A DNA stretch of 64,000 nt from Brevibacterium zhoupengii (GTDB lineage: Bacteria > Actinomycetota > Actinomycetes > Actinomycetales > Brevibacteriaceae): positions 3,658,001 through 3,722,000 of the forward strand of contig NZ_CP088298.1 in the NCBI RefSeq assembly GCF_021117425.1. The letters are read 5' to 3'. Position 1 is the first letter of the stretch. Each line of letters opens with the position of its first letter. Below the pieces are notes generated by a model that was not told the DNA's origin, searched no databases, and saw nothing but the letters and a program-made list of their open reading frames with translations. The position numbers were made by a program, and so were the translations under genes. Positions 8,895 to 18,181 of this stretch are shown piece after piece.

Positions 8895-10316
8895 TCAGCA
8901 GGTGCGCCCGACGAGACTCGCCGGTGTCGGTTCTTCAACGGTCGTCATGGTTGTGTGCAGCACCTGGTCCGGCACCTCGAGAGCTCCGAGCACCGCCGCT
9001 GCTGTGGCCTCCCAGTCGAATCGAGTCGAACGTTCGGCGGCATGGGCGGCGAGTTCGCTGCGGGCATCGTCATCGAGGAGCATTCGTTCGAGCGCCATCG
9101 CCCAATGCCTGGGGTTGTGGTCGGCGATGAGGACGCCGGAGTGCCCGTGTTCGACGATGTCAGGCAGACCTCCCACCGCCGAGGCGATGGCGGGCAGTCC
9201 CGAGGCCGAGGCCTCGGCCGCGACCAAGCCGAATGATTCGCTGCGTGAGGGGACGAGGAGGATGTCCGCGGCACGGTAGTAGGTGACGAGCTCGTGTGCT
9301 GGGACGGGGCGTCGCACTTCGACACTGGGTTCGGCGGCGATCGCAGTGTTCAGTCTGCTCAGGTAGGGCGTGGACCCGGTAGGAGCGTCCTGGCCCGAGA
9401 CTGCGCCGAGGAGGATCCCTCGTGTCCGCGAAGCCAGGTGCGGGTTGTTCTCGCGCAGCCCCGAGATCGCGTCGACGACGACATCGGTGCCCTTGATGAA
9501 CTGCATCCGCCCCACATAGAGAACGATGAATTCGTCCGGGTCGAGCCCCAGGTCGCTTCTGGCTTCGGCACGATCTCCCGGGGAGAACAGTTCGTGGTCG
9601 ACACCGGGCCTGGCCACCACGACGGCGTCCGCATCGGCGCCGAGTTCGTGGATGAGGTCGCGACGCTCTGCCGGGGTGTTGGCCACAAGCAGGTCCACCG
9701 CCGAGGCGATCCTCTCCTCTGCCTCCAGACGTTGAGGTCGCTCGTGGCTGGTTTCAGAGTCACGGTTCTTGACCGCCCCGATCGTGTGCATGCTCACGAC
9801 GATCCGGGGACGCTCACCGGAGCCGAGGTCTTTGGCGCGCAGCTCCTGGGCCCGCAGGCCCGCCTCGGCGGAGATCCAATAGTGGGCCCAGATCAGATCG
9901 GCCGAGGTGAAGCTCGGCTGGGCGAGGAGGAGCAGTGCGAGTTCGTCGATGGCGTCAGCAAGCTCGTCCTTGCTCGCCGCCTCGATCGGCAGCTGGTGGA
10001 GACGGACGTTCTCAGCGATCTGGAGTGTGTCGACGTAAGCGTCAAGTCCTTCGCCGCCGCCAAGCCCCATGAGGCCACCGAGCTCGTCGATGCCCTCAAG
10101 CCCGTCAAAGCTATCTCGGCTCCCGCTGTTTCCCAGCCCGGCGATGTTCCCCAGCCCATCGATGCCGCTCGGGTCAGCGGTGAAGACGTCGACGATGTGG
10201 CCGGCGGCCGCCAGAGCGCGCACCGACTGGTCGACGTAGACGTTCATGCCACCGGCATCGCCCTGGCCCGGCTGAGCCGCGGGCGAGGTATGGAGGGAGA
10301 GAACGGAGATGCGCAC
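8895..10316 (-). CDS. mshA: D-inositol-3-phosphate glycosyltransferase (mycothiol synthesis)
   Basis: GT4-family, GT-B-fold enzyme of 473 residues that transfers GlcNAc from UDP-GlcNAc to 1L-myo-inositol-1-phosphate, the first step of mycothiol synthesis. The N-terminal loop SLHTSPAAQPGQGDAGGMNV is characteristic of MshA. The nucleotide-binding part has the SESFGLVAAEASASGLP motif and the KGTDVVVDA segment. It is longer than usual because of a Gly/Leu/Asp-rich insertion at about residues 50-95. mshD lies 39 kb away in the same window. The gene is followed by the YbjN-like gene on the same strand. Confidence 0.93.
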   Translation of the reverse strand: MRISVLSLHTSPAAQPGQGDAGGMNVYVDQSVRALAAAGHIVDVFTADPSGIDGLGNIAGLGNSGSRDSFDGLEGIDELGGLMGLGGGEGLDAYVDTLQIAENVRLHQLPIEAASKDELADAIDELALLLLAQPSFTSADLIWAHYWISAEAGLRAQELRAKDLGSGERPRIVVSMHTIGAVKNRDSETSHERPQRLEAEERIASAVDLLVANTPAERRDLIHELGADADAVVVARPGVDHELFSPGDRAEARSDLGLDPDEFIVLYVGRMQFIKGTDVVVDAISGLRENNPHLASRTRGILLGAVSGQDAPTGSTPYLSRLNTAIAAEPSVEVRRPVPAHELVTYYRAADILLVPSRSESFGLVAAEASASGLPAIASAVGGLPDIVEHGHSGVLIADHNPRHWAMALERMLLDDDARSELAAHAAERSTRFDWEATAAAVLGALEVPDQVLHTTMTTVEEPTPASLVGRTC

Positions 10317-10325
10317 GGTGCCAGT

Positions 10326-11141
10326 TTAGCCAAAGAACTCGCCGAGGATCCGGCGAACTTCGTGGCGACCACGCCACAGGATCGAACCTGCCGGCAGGAC
10401 TTCCAGACGGGAGTCGGGAATCGCGGCTGCAACCGCCTCGGCGACCTCGACCGGATGCGCCGGGTCATCGTCATGGGTGAGCACGAGCACCTCCCCGGGG
10501 AAGCGCGCCAGGGTGCCCAGCGGGTCATCGCCTGCGTTCGTGTCGACGGCGATCTCGAGCGCCAGGCCGAGCCCGTCCGACATGTCTGTGTTCACGAGGT
10601 TCTCGGCCTTCGTCTTCGTCCAGGCTCGAGCCGGCAGGAGCTCGGCCACCTCGGCGGGTTCACGCGAGAGCATGAGGTCGGTGATGGATTCGACGTCACC
10701 GGCGGAGGCCAGATCGCGCAGTCTCTCCAGGTGAGCGCGGTTGGTCTCGGCAACCTCGGCGGAGAATCCAGTGAATGAGGCAGGGAGCACGAGTGCGACC
10801 TTCTCCAGATTCTGGGCCACCGGATGGCCTGCGCTCAGCAGCCGGAGAAGCCCACCGGCGGACATCGAGACCCCGAGGGCCTGAGTCGCCGAGGTGGATG
10901 TCAGTGCCTGGGCCAGCACTTCGGCGATCTGCCCGTAGTTCCACCCTGGACCCGGTGAGGGGCGGCCGCCGTGGCCGGGGAGATGGAGGAAGTGCTTGGT
11001 TCCGCTGATGCCGGTGCCGAATGGTCGGGTGTCGCGGATTGCGCCGGCGAATCCGTGGCCGAACAGTGTGTGGGGCTCGCTACTGCCGAAGCTGGCGATG
11101 AAGTCGGTTTCGGGGCCCGGGAGGTTGAGGTCCTGTGTCAT
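10326..11141 (-). CDS. alpha/beta-hydrolase family protein
   Basis: Protein of 271 residues. The fold is suggested by an HG-type oxyanion motif (LFGHGFAG), the nucleophile elbow GVSMSAGG with the Ser at about residue 108, and a late acidic segment LVLTHDDDPAHPVEVAEA where the Asp/His region lies. It sits 9 bp upstream of mshA on the same strand, so it is probably cotranscribed. Its substrate cannot be inferred. Confidence 0.75.
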   Translation of the reverse strand: MTQDLNLPGPETDFIASFGSSEPHTLFGHGFAGAIRDTRPFGTGISGTKHFLHLPGHGGRPSPGPGWNYGQIAEVLAQALTSTSATQALGVSMSAGGLLRLLSAGHPVAQNLEKVALVLPASFTGFSAEVAETNRAHLERLRDLASAGDVESITDLMLSREPAEVAELLPARAWTKTKAENLVNTDMSDGLGLALEIAVDTNAGDDPLGTLARFPGEVLVLTHDDDPAHPVEVAEAVAAAIPDSRLEVLPAGSILWRGRHEVRRILGEFFG

Positions 11142-11162
11142 CGATGCGTGCTCGGCGCCAGC

Positions 11163-11492
11163 TCAGCGCCAGTTCTTCCGAGTCTGTTTGCGATTGCGCG
11201 GGTCGATGGCCTTGATCTTCGGGCGGACGTCGGTGAGGTAGACGATGCCTGCGACGAGAGCGATGAGGTTGAGGAAGATGATGCGCATTCCCATCGGCGG
11301 CAGTGCGATGAGCGCAAGCGCGAGACCGACGCCGAGGAGGATGACCCAGAACTTCTTGCTCTGTTTGTCAACGGCGCGATAGTTCTCGTCCTTGTAACGG
11401 AGGCAGTCGATAAACGCCCACAGCTGGAGGCCGAAGGCGGCGACAGACAAGGCGAGAAAGATCATCTGCTGAAAGCCAGCAATTATTTCCAT
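11163..11492 (-). CDS. DUF2516 family membrane protein
   Basis: Protein of 109 residues with three or four hydrophobic helices. The N-terminal part with LQLWAFIDCLRYKDENYRA and the central KKFWVILLG are typical of the actinobacterial DUF2516 family; the tail is short and basic. The start at 11492 is preceded by TAGGCT exactly 6 bp upstream (11499-11504), consistent with a leaderless transcript; GGAGGC abuts the ATG too closely for a normal ribosome-binding site. It heads the run towards the hydrolase, mshA and ybjN-like genes. Function unknown. Confidence 0.85.
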   Translation of the reverse strand: MEIIAGFQQMIFLALSVAAFGLQLWAFIDCLRYKDENYRAVDKQSKKFWVILLGVGLALALIALPPMGMRIIFLNLIALVAGIVYLTDVRPKIKAIDPRNRKQTRKNWR

Positions 11493-11680
11493 GCCTCCAG
11501 CCTAGCAATCACAGTCGTTGCCGGCACTGCGTCGGTGTGGATCCTGGGCGAATCCCCACCGGCGAGTCACCCTCCGCACATGTACCGCGCCACCTCAGCA
11601 CCGGCAGCGCTTCGGCTCACAGTCTCAGTGTCCACGCACTCGCGGCCCCGCGAAGTCCGAATCCGCTGCCGATCACAGCT

Positions 11681-12178
11681 TCACAGGATCCCGGTCAGGC
11701 GTATGCCCGCGCACACCGCCATGCCCACCAGCACGCAGATGAGCATCGGCACCCGCAGGATCGAGGCGAGAACGCCCACTCCGACGCCGATGAGCCGTGC
11801 GGGATCCGCGACGTCCTGGCCATCGAAGATCGCCGTGGTGGCGAAGACAGCACCGATGAGAACGACCGTCGCCCGATCCATCCACTTCGTCACCGTCGCC
11901 GTCGAGTCGCCCTCCGGCTCCGCCGCAGTGTCGCCCGGGTCCTCCCCCGCAGCGTCATCCTGGCTCTCCCCCGCAGCGTCATACTGGCTCTCGCCCGCAG
12001 CCTCACCCGGCGCTGAGATGCCCGGTCCGGTGTCGCCGGCCACCGCCGAGGTGGTCGTGAGCTGTCGACGTCTGCCCTTGGTGGCGATTGCCGCACCCAG
12101 CTTCACACCGGCGAAGCGCATCGCGTAGGTTCCGATGCTCAGCGCGGCGAGTGCGATGAGGAAGCTGAGAGGGTTCAT
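11681..12178 (-). CDS. azlD: branched-chain amino acid exporter small subunit (AzlD-like)
   Basis: AzlD-type membrane protein of 165 residues, longer than the usual 100-110. The first helix carries the family motif LSIGTYAMRFAGV, and the last half has two or three helices. The extra length is a hydrophilic acidic loop between helix 1 and the core (about residues 50-90) coded by a 24-bp tandem repeat (11946-12000). It overlaps azlC by 4 bp. With AzlC it forms an exporter of branched-chain or related amino acids. A 188-bp stretch without a gene separates it from the DUF2516 gene; I see nothing in it. Confidence 0.88.
   Translation of the reverse strand: MNPLSFLIALAALSIGTYAMRFAGVKLGAAIATKGRRRQLTTTSAVAGDTGPGISAPGEAAGESQYDAAGESQDDAAGEDPGDTAAEPEGDSTATVTKWMDRATVVLIGAVFATTAIFDGQDVADPARLIGVGVGVLASILRVPMLICVLVGMAVCAGIRLTGIL
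11946..12010. repeat. 24-bp in-frame tandem repeat in azlD
   Basis: Units at 11946-11969 and 11970-11993 differ at two positions, and a partial third copy follows. The period is a multiple of three, so copy-number change would lengthen the acidic loop without breaking the frame. Confidence 0.8.
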
Positions 12179-13023
12179 CGACGCTCCTCGCGAAAGTCGG
12201 GCCCAACAACGCCGCCGCGATCGGCCGGGGCTGGTTCTTGGCTTGCAGTGCTTGGGGCTGGTTCTTGGCCTGCGGTGCTTGGGGCTGGTTCTTCACCTGT
12301 GGTGCCTGAGGAGGTACCACCTCGGCGCTTCCTGATGGCGGCTCGAATCAGCCACCCGGCGGCCACGAATACGAATACGGACAGGGACGTCACGGCTCCG
12401 AGGCCGAGCGGCAGGATCGGCGTCAGGAGGACGGCGACGAGGATGCCTGCGACCGTCAGCGTCAGTGTCGACCTGTTCTTCAGATCGCCGCGGATGAGGC
12501 AGAAGAGGATGATCGGGAAGGCTGCGTCGAGGCCGAGAAGATCGGCGTCGATGACGTTGCCGAGCCACTGTCCGACCATGGCCCCGCTCGGCCACATCAG
12601 CGCGATGGACGCGCCCATGAGCAGAAAGGCGTGCCACCGGGCCCGATCGGAGTTCACTGTGCGCGATACGGCGATCGATTCGTCATTGATCCAATGCGCG
12701 GCGATGAGCGCACGCCAGTCCTGCGGAAAGAACGGCCCGACCGCCACGCCGAATGCGAAGTTCCGCGAGTTGACCAGCAGCCCTGCCAGCACCGCCAGTA
12801 TCGGGGCGCCGCCTGCCGCGATCACCCCGACGAAGGTGAACTCAGCGGCGCCGCCGAGAGCGAACATCGCCAGCAGCAGCGTCTGCCACCAAGGGAACCC
12901 AGACACCGCGGAGATGGCCCCGTAGGACAGGGCGACAGCGGTGATCGTGATCGTGACGATCGCGACATCACGATAGGCCGAGCCCGGAAGGACCCGACCA
13001 GTCGTGCGAAATACAGAACTCAT
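12175..13023 (-). CDS. azlC: branched-chain amino acid exporter large subunit (AzlC-like)
   Basis: AzlC-family membrane protein of 282 residues with about six or seven helices; the usual core is about 230-240 residues. Typical family segments include the early ALSYGAISAVSGFPWWQTLLL region and NSRNFAFGVAVGPFF. The C-terminal ~40 residues are hydrophilic and coded by a 27-bp tandem repeat giving QEPAPSTA units. The start at 13023 faces the XRE-cupin regulator across 65 bp. It is the first gene of azlCD and probably controlled by that regulator. Confidence 0.9.
   Translation of the reverse strand: MSSVFRTTGRVLPGSAYRDVAIVTITITAVALSYGAISAVSGFPWWQTLLLAMFALGGAAEFTFVGVIAAGGAPILAVLAGLLVNSRNFAFGVAVGPFFPQDWRALIAAHWINDESIAVSRTVNSDRARWHAFLLMGASIALMWPSGAMVGQWLGNVIDADLLGLDAAFPIILFCLIRGDLKNRSTLTLTVAGILVAVLLTPILPLGLGAVTSLSVFVFVAAGWLIRAAIRKRRGGTSSGTTGEEPAPSTAGQEPAPSTASQEPAPADRGGVVGPDFREERR
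12227..12307. repeat. three 27-bp in-frame tandem repeats in azlC tail
   Basis: Copies at 12227-12253, 12254-12280 and 12281-12307 all start GGGGCTGGTTCTT and diverge slightly towards their ends. They encode a Gln-Glu-Pro-Ala-Pro repeat in the cytoplasmic tail. Confidence 0.85.
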
Positions 13024-13041
13024 GTTCTATATACTGCACAT

Positions 13042-13082
13042 GCGTTCTTCGTTCGTCAACCAGAACGCTTTGTCGCTATAGT
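13042..13082. promoter_or_regulatory. azlC / XRE-cupin divergent operator and leaderless -10
   Basis: TATAGT at 13077-13082 precedes the regulator ATG (13089) by 6 bp with no Shine-Dalgarno. Between the two genes lies an inverted repeat GCGTTCT (13042-13048) / AGAACGC (13062-13068), spaced 13 bp, a good candidate operator. On the azlC side TATATA (13028-13033) lies 4 bp before its ATG. Confidence 0.5.
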
Positions 13083-13088
13083 GAACTT

Positions 13089-13709
13089 ATGAGCTCTCAA
13101 CCACACGGCGAGGCCCTCAGGGACAGGGACATTTCGCATGCCCCGACCGACATTCCATCCGCCCCGACGCCGCGCGAACAGATCGCAGCCGCCATCAAGC
13201 GCGAGCGACTGCGGGCCGATCTCTCACTCTCCGAAGTCGCACGCCGGGCGGGGATCGGAAAATCGACCATGTCCGGGCTCGAGGCGGGCACCGGCAACCC
13301 CAGCGTCGAGACGATGTGGGCCCTGGCGGCTGCGCTCGACATCCCCTTGGCCAGGCTGCTCGATCCCCCACAGCATGAGGTTGCGCTCGTGCATGCCAAG
13401 GACCTGCCCAGCCTGCCGTCGAACACTGCGAACTATGCGGCGACTCTGCTTTCGGCATCCCCGGCCAACGCGCGACGCGACGTCTACTTCATTCAAGCCG
13501 AACCGGGCCAGCCTCGAGACTCACAGCCCCACCCGATCGGCACCGTGGAGCATGTGATCCTCGGGCAGGGCGCGGCTCGCATCGAGGTGCTCGGCGAATC
13601 CTACGAGCTCCACGTCGGCGACTACCTCACGTACCCGGGCGACCAGCCGCACAAGTTCACGGCGCTCAAGCCTGAGACCACCGTCGTGTTCATCGTCGAG
13701 AGCCGCTGA
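13089..13709 (+). CDS. XRE-family regulator with C-terminal cupin
   Basis: Protein of 206 residues. A helix-turn-helix (about 30-85) has LSLSEVARRAGIGKSTMSGLEAG, the typical XRE fold. The C-terminal half is a cupin small-molecule-binding barrel with the VGDYLTYPGDQPHKF strand pair and a metal-type His. Such regulators are commonly divergent from AzlCD exporters and probably sense an amino acid. Its own start appears leaderless. Confidence 0.92.
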   Translation: MSSQPHGEALRDRDISHAPTDIPSAPTPREQIAAAIKRERLRADLSLSEVARRAGIGKSTMSGLEAGTGNPSVETMWALAAALDIPLARLLDPPQHEVALVHAKDLPSLPSNTANYAATLLSASPANARRDVYFIQAEPGQPRDSQPHPIGTVEHVILGQGAARIEVLGESYELHVGDYLTYPGDQPHKFTALKPETTVVFIVESR

Positions 13710-13799
13710 GCTCAGTCACCAGAACTCAGTCAGCAGACACTTGGCTCCTTGACCGACGCACCGAGGTCGACTGGCCGACCAGCCCCACTCGTTCGAGGC

Positions 13800-14948
13800 T
13801 CACTCCGCGGGTGGTTCGTCGGTGTCTCGCGTGTCTTCTTCGCTCAGTGAGGGCAGGCGGCTCTGGGCGGCATCGTTCGTCAGCCCGCAGGCTTCGAGGA
13901 GGTCGACGGCGACCGGACGCAGCAGCAGCACAAGGGACTCGTCGTGGATGTCCCAGCTCTTCTCCGCACGCGGGTCCAGGCTGGAGGCGGCCTCGGCCAG
14001 TGCCGCTTCTGCCAGAGCTCGATCAGTACCTCGGCGCAGTGCGACCTCGAGCTTCTTCGAGCCTTCCGACAGCGAGCCTACATAGCTGGCGATGATCGGC
14101 TTCTCGACTCCGAACTCGGTGATGCCCACGACTCGGCGCGCAATGACTCGAATAGTCCGCATGGCACGATCGGAATGGGTGTGGGCACGGGACAGCCGGG
14201 TCACCTCGGCGGCGTGACGCCTGCCTCTGGCGTTGATCTTCGCCGCTTCCTTCGAGATCTTGAGCGACGAGCCCCAGGAGTCGATGATGTCCTGAGTCTC
14301 ACGGGCCCGGGTCAGCGCCCGTTTGGCCAATACGACGTCGGAGTCCCGCAGTGCTCGAGACATCATCTGGAGGACGGCACTGATCTCGTCGAGCATGCTC
14401 GCGGCCAGACCGCGTGGGACCTTACGGGCGTCACGCGGGAGGATGAGGGCAAGAAGGATCGCGCACACCGAACCGGTGAGGGCATCGAGGGTGCGCGGAA
14501 ACGGCAGGGTCGTGGCTGTGGCGGGAACCACGACGACGTAGACGGACTGGACGGCGATCTGAGTGATGAAGATGCCGCCGGAATTGAGCATCGTGCCGAT
14601 GAAGAGGCCGATGGCCAGGGTCAGCGTGAGCTGCCAGATCCCGGTGCCGTAGACGTTGACGAGGAGCTCGCCCACGAGCACGCCGAAGGTCGCACCGAAG
14701 CCGATCTCCATGGCACGCCGGAGACGACGATCCGCAACCGGACCGATGCCGACGGCAGAGGCGACGGCCGCCAAGAACGGATAAGGATGCCCGAGGACGT
14801 AGACGCAGAAGGCATAGGCCGCGGTGGCCGCGATCGGGATCTGAATCAGCTGCCCGGCGTTGGCCTGCACGCGCCTGAGACCCATCCGAGAGCGATGCAC
14901 CACTGTGTTGAAGGCGCGCTGTGGCAGCTCGCTGACCTCGGATTTCAC
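13800..14948 (-). CDS. FUSC-family (aromatic acid exporter-like) membrane protein
   Basis: Protein of 382 residues from the GTG at 14948, which has GGGAGA 8 bp upstream; an ATG at 15005 would add 19 residues but has no ribosome-binding site. Four to six helices in the N-terminal half (AAYAFCVYVLGHPYPFLAAVASAVG onwards in short blocks) match the fusaric-acid-resistance-like/ArAE family; the C-terminal half is cytoplasmic and helical. A Pro/Arg motif (ILPRDARKVPRG) separates them. The family exports aromatic acids or has cell-envelope roles; the substrate here is unknown. Confidence 0.85.
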   Translation of the reverse strand: MKSEVSELPQRAFNTVVHRSRMGLRRVQANAGQLIQIPIAATAAYAFCVYVLGHPYPFLAAVASAVGIGPVADRRLRRAMEIGFGATFGVLVGELLVNVYGTGIWQLTLTLAIGLFIGTMLNSGGIFITQIAVQSVYVVVVPATATTLPFPRTLDALTGSVCAILLALILPRDARKVPRGLAASMLDEISAVLQMMSRALRDSDVVLAKRALTRARETQDIIDSWGSSLKISKEAAKINARGRRHAAEVTRLSRAHTHSDRAMRTIRVIARRVVGITEFGVEKPIIASYVGSLSEGSKKLEVALRRGTDRALAEAALAEAASSLDPRAEKSWDIHDESLVLLLRPVAVDLLEACGLTNDAAQSRLPSLSEEDTRDTDEPPAE

Positions 14949-15035
14949 CTGCGGTCTCCCTTCGTGCTCGCCTGCGCTGTACCCAGCGTACCGGAATTGT
15001 GACATGCTAAAGTCTGTGCGCCGAGGAGGCTATGA

Positions 15036-17966
15036 ATGACAACCAACCTGACCCGAGATGAAGCGCAGAGCCGCACCCAAGTGCTCGATGTCTCGACCTA
15101 CACTGTCGATATCGACGTCAGCAATGCCGAAACCGGAGCTCCGACGTACCTGTCCCGGACCGTCGTCGAGTTCACCGCTCGGACCGAATGCCGCACATTC
15201 ATCGACCTGATCGCAGACTCGGTCACATTCGCCGAGATCAATGATGAGATCCTCGATCCCGCCGAGGTGTTCGACGGCGCGCGAGTGGGACTGCCCATCC
15301 GCACAGGGAAGAACACCCTGACGATCGAGGCACAGGCCTACTACTCCACCTCGGGCGAGGGGCTGCACCGCTTCACCGACCCTGCCGACGGCAAGGTCTA
15401 CCTCTACACCCAGTACGAACCGACCGATGCCCGCCGCGTGTTCGCGAACTTCGACCAGCCGGACCTCAAAGCCGAGTTCATCTTCAACGTGACGGCGCCC
15501 GAGCACTTCCAGGTTCTCTCGAACCGGCCCGAGACGAGTCGCGGACCGAGCCAGGAGAAGAGCCAAGAGCAGGTCGATCCGGACTCCCCCGCGATCACTC
15601 ACCACTTCGCTCCGACGCTGCGACAGTCGAGCTACATCACCTGCATCACAGCGGGCCCCTATGAGGGGGCGACCGATAAGTGGACGGACCCCACGACGGG
15701 CGAGACCATCGCGCTGGGCGCATGGACGCGCGCCAGCCTCGTCGACCATCTCGATGCCTCCGACATCTTCTCGATCACGAAGGCCGGGCTGGACTTCTTC
15801 AGCTCCGAATTCGACTACCCCTACCCGTGGGGCAAGTACGACCAGATCTTCGTTCCGGAGTACAACCTCGGCGCCATGGAGAATCCGGGCCTGGTCACGT
15901 TCACCGACAGCCTGATCTTCCGGGACAAGGTCACGGACGCGAACTACGAGTCGCGAGCCAATGTGATCCTCCACGAGATGGCGCACATGTGGTTCGGCGA
16001 CCTGGTGACCATGAAGTGGTGGGACGATCTGTGGCTCAAGGAGTCGTTCGCCGACTACATGGGCGGGCTGGCGCTGGCCGAGGCGACCCGCTTCACCGAC
16101 GGCTGGGTCACGTTCGCGCTGCGTCGGAAGGCGTGGGCGTACACACAGGATCTGTATCCGACCACGCATCCGATCGTCGCCGACATTCCCGACGTGGAGG
16201 CCGCGAAGCTCAACTTCGACGGCATCACGTATGCCAAGGGCGCCTCCGTCCTCAAGCAGCTCGTCGCCTTCGTCGGCCGGGAGGCCTTCTTCGCCGGTTC
16301 GCGTCTCTACTTCAAACGCTTCGACTTCCGCAATACCGAACTCGCCGACTTCCTCGAATGCCTCGCCGAGGTGGCCCCTGACCGGGACATCGCCACCTGG
16401 GCCAGCGCATGGCTGGGCACGTCCGGAGTCTCCGAACTGTCCCTGGAGCTGACGACCGGCAGTTCCGATGCGGTGCGGAGCAAAGCGAGCACCGGTACGT
16501 ATGTGAGCGGCAACGCCGGTGGCAACGGCAGTGCGGGTGGCAGTGGCAGTGCCGGTGGCAGTGGCGGTGGCGGTGCAGGGACTGTGGGAACTGCGGGGAC
16601 TGCACGACGTTCCGGGCGGGACAGCATCATCAGCGCGAAGATCACACAGGCCGATTCGGCCCGTGGTACCGAACTGCTGCGCCCGCACACGCTTGAGATC
16701 GCCACACTGGGGCGGTCGGGACGCAAGCTGGTCCCCCTCGACACCTTCGCCTTCGACTTCTCCACCGAATCCGCCGAGGTGGAGCAGCTCGTTGGGCGCA
16801 CCCTCGGCGATATCACGTTGGTGAACTTTGCCGATCATGACTATGCGCGCGTGCGCTTGGATCAGGCCTCGACGGAGGCCGCGATCAGGTCGGTCTCCCG
16901 GATCGCCGATCCGCTTTCGCGGGCGCTGGTCTGGTCGGCCTTGGACAACGCCGTTCGCGATGGCCTCCTTCCTGTGCAGCGATACCTCACGGCCTATGCT
17001 CGAAGCTTGGGCAAGGAAAGCCATGCCGGCATCATGGCTGGATTGAGCCAGACGGCCCTGACCTGCCTGGATCAGTGGGTCTCGGAGAGGAACTTCGAGA
17101 CCGCGATCACGGGCTTGCTGGGCGCCGCTCTCGACGCGTTGGCCACGGCACGGGCCGGTTCGGATGCTCAGCTGCATCTGGCGAATCTGGTTCTTGCTCT
17201 CACGTCCCGCACGGCGCGCTGCTTCGAGGCAAGTGCCGCGATCACGATGGGCCGCAGCTTCGCTTCGCAGATCCTCGCCGTTCCCGTCGGCGAGGAGATC
17301 GATCGCCTCACGCCCGGTGTACCCGCTGGATCTGAGTCTGCGGGTTCTGAGTCTGCGGAGACTGCTGGCGCGGGGTCTGCTGGTTCTACTAGCGCGGGGT
17401 CTGTCGCTCCGGACCATGCGGCGGCGTCAATGCCGTTCAAGGGCCTGATCAACGATCATGCCCTGCGCTGGAATGCACTGACTGCACTCGTGTGTCTGGG
17501 ATGGGCTGACCAGACCGACATCGCCCGAGAGAACCAGTCTGATCCCAGCTCATCGGGTCGCCTCCATGCGGAGACCGCCAGCGCCGCCATGCCTCTGCCG
17601 ATCGTGAAGATCCGCGCATGGGAGGTCATCAACGAAGCGGCCGCGCTGAGCAACGATGTGCTCTCAGCAATCATCTCCGGCTTCGTGGCACCCACATCGA
17701 TGCCGCTCATTGAGAACTACGTCGATGAGTACTTCTCGCTGCTTGCGACGTTCTGGTCCGATAATTCGATCGAGATCGCCCGGCGCCTCGTGCTTGGCCT
17801 CTACCCACGCTGGTCTATTGACGAAGAGCGGGTGGTCCAGAAGACCGATGCCTGGCTGGCAGAGCACGGCGACGCCCCAGCAGCGCTTCGTCGCCTGCTC
17901 ATCGAACGACGCGACGATCTCGCTCGGGCGATCTACCTCAAGTCGACCCAGAGTTCACGCCACTGA
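15036..17966 (+). CDS. pepN: aminopeptidase N (M1 zinc metallopeptidase)
   Basis: M1-family aminopeptidase of 976 residues, longer than the 850-870 residues usual in actinobacteria. It has the substrate-binding GAMENPGLVTF motif, the zinc site HEMAHMWFGD with the downstream Glu in WLKESFADY, and the Tyr region ending the catalytic domain. Two low-complexity insertions explain the excess: a Gly/Ser/Asn stretch at about residues 489-525 and a Ser/Ala/Glu/Gly stretch at about 765-790. A GAGGAGG ribosome-binding site lies 6 bp before the ATG. It removes N-terminal residues from peptides in the cytoplasm. Its start is 87 bp from the divergent FUSC gene. Confidence 0.95.
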   Translation: MTTNLTRDEAQSRTQVLDVSTYTVDIDVSNAETGAPTYLSRTVVEFTARTECRTFIDLIADSVTFAEINDEILDPAEVFDGARVGLPIRTGKNTLTIEAQAYYSTSGEGLHRFTDPADGKVYLYTQYEPTDARRVFANFDQPDLKAEFIFNVTAPEHFQVLSNRPETSRGPSQEKSQEQVDPDSPAITHHFAPTLRQSSYITCITAGPYEGATDKWTDPTTGETIALGAWTRASLVDHLDASDIFSITKAGLDFFSSEFDYPYPWGKYDQIFVPEYNLGAMENPGLVTFTDSLIFRDKVTDANYESRANVILHEMAHMWFGDLVTMKWWDDLWLKESFADYMGGLALAEATRFTDGWVTFALRRKAWAYTQDLYPTTHPIVADIPDVEAAKLNFDGITYAKGASVLKQLVAFVGREAFFAGSRLYFKRFDFRNTELADFLECLAEVAPDRDIATWASAWLGTSGVSELSLELTTGSSDAVRSKASTGTYVSGNAGGNGSAGGSGSAGGSGGGGAGTVGTAGTARRSGRDSIISAKITQADSARGTELLRPHTLEIATLGRSGRKLVPLDTFAFDFSTESAEVEQLVGRTLGDITLVNFADHDYARVRLDQASTEAAIRSVSRIADPLSRALVWSALDNAVRDGLLPVQRYLTAYARSLGKESHAGIMAGLSQTALTCLDQWVSERNFETAITGLLGAALDALATARAGSDAQLHLANLVLALTSRTARCFEASAAITMGRSFASQILAVPVGEEIDRLTPGVPAGSESAGSESAETAGAGSAGSTSAGSVAPDHAAASMPFKGLINDHALRWNALTALVCLGWADQTDIARENQSDPSSSGRLHAETASAAMPLPIVKIRAWEVINEAAALSNDVLSAIISGFVAPTSMPLIENYVDEYFSLLATFWSDNSIEIARRLVLGLYPRWSIDEERVVQKTDAWLAEHGDAPAALRRLLIERRDDLARAIYLKSTQSSRH

Positions 17967-18000
17967 CAGGTCTCTGACGTGGTCTGATTCAGGACGACAA

Positions 18001-18047
18001 GAGCGAAGGCCGAATCCCCGAATGAAACGGGGAATCGGCCTTCGCTC
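18001..18047 (+). terminator. pepN terminator
   Basis: A 20-bp arm at 18001-18020 pairs with 18028-18047 with one mismatch; the loop is AATGAAA. It lies 34 bp after the pepN stop. Confidence 0.85.
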
Positions 18048-18056
18048 TGTGTTCAT

Positions 18057-18122
18057 AGCTCACCGTCGCTGGGCAGATAGCTCACCGTCGCTGGGCAGTT
18101 CGCTCACCGTCGCTGGGCTGCG
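18057..18122. repeat. three 22-bp tandem repeats between pepN and the NlpC/P60 gene
   Basis: Copies at 18057-18078, 18079-18100 and 18101-18122 share the core GCTCACCGTCGCTGGGC. They are intergenic, just after the pepN terminator and downstream of the convergent NlpC/P60 stop. Confidence 0.9.
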
Positions 18123-18181
18123 AGGTCAACGCCGGTCGGTGACCAGCCGACCGTTCAGCCTCTCGCCGCTCAGCTTCAGGC

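Noticed and set aside
15030..17417. Long minus-strand open frame of 795 codons opposite pepN
   Set aside because: It is an antisense shadow of pepN caused by high GC at third positions; the plus strand has clear M1 peptidase motifs.
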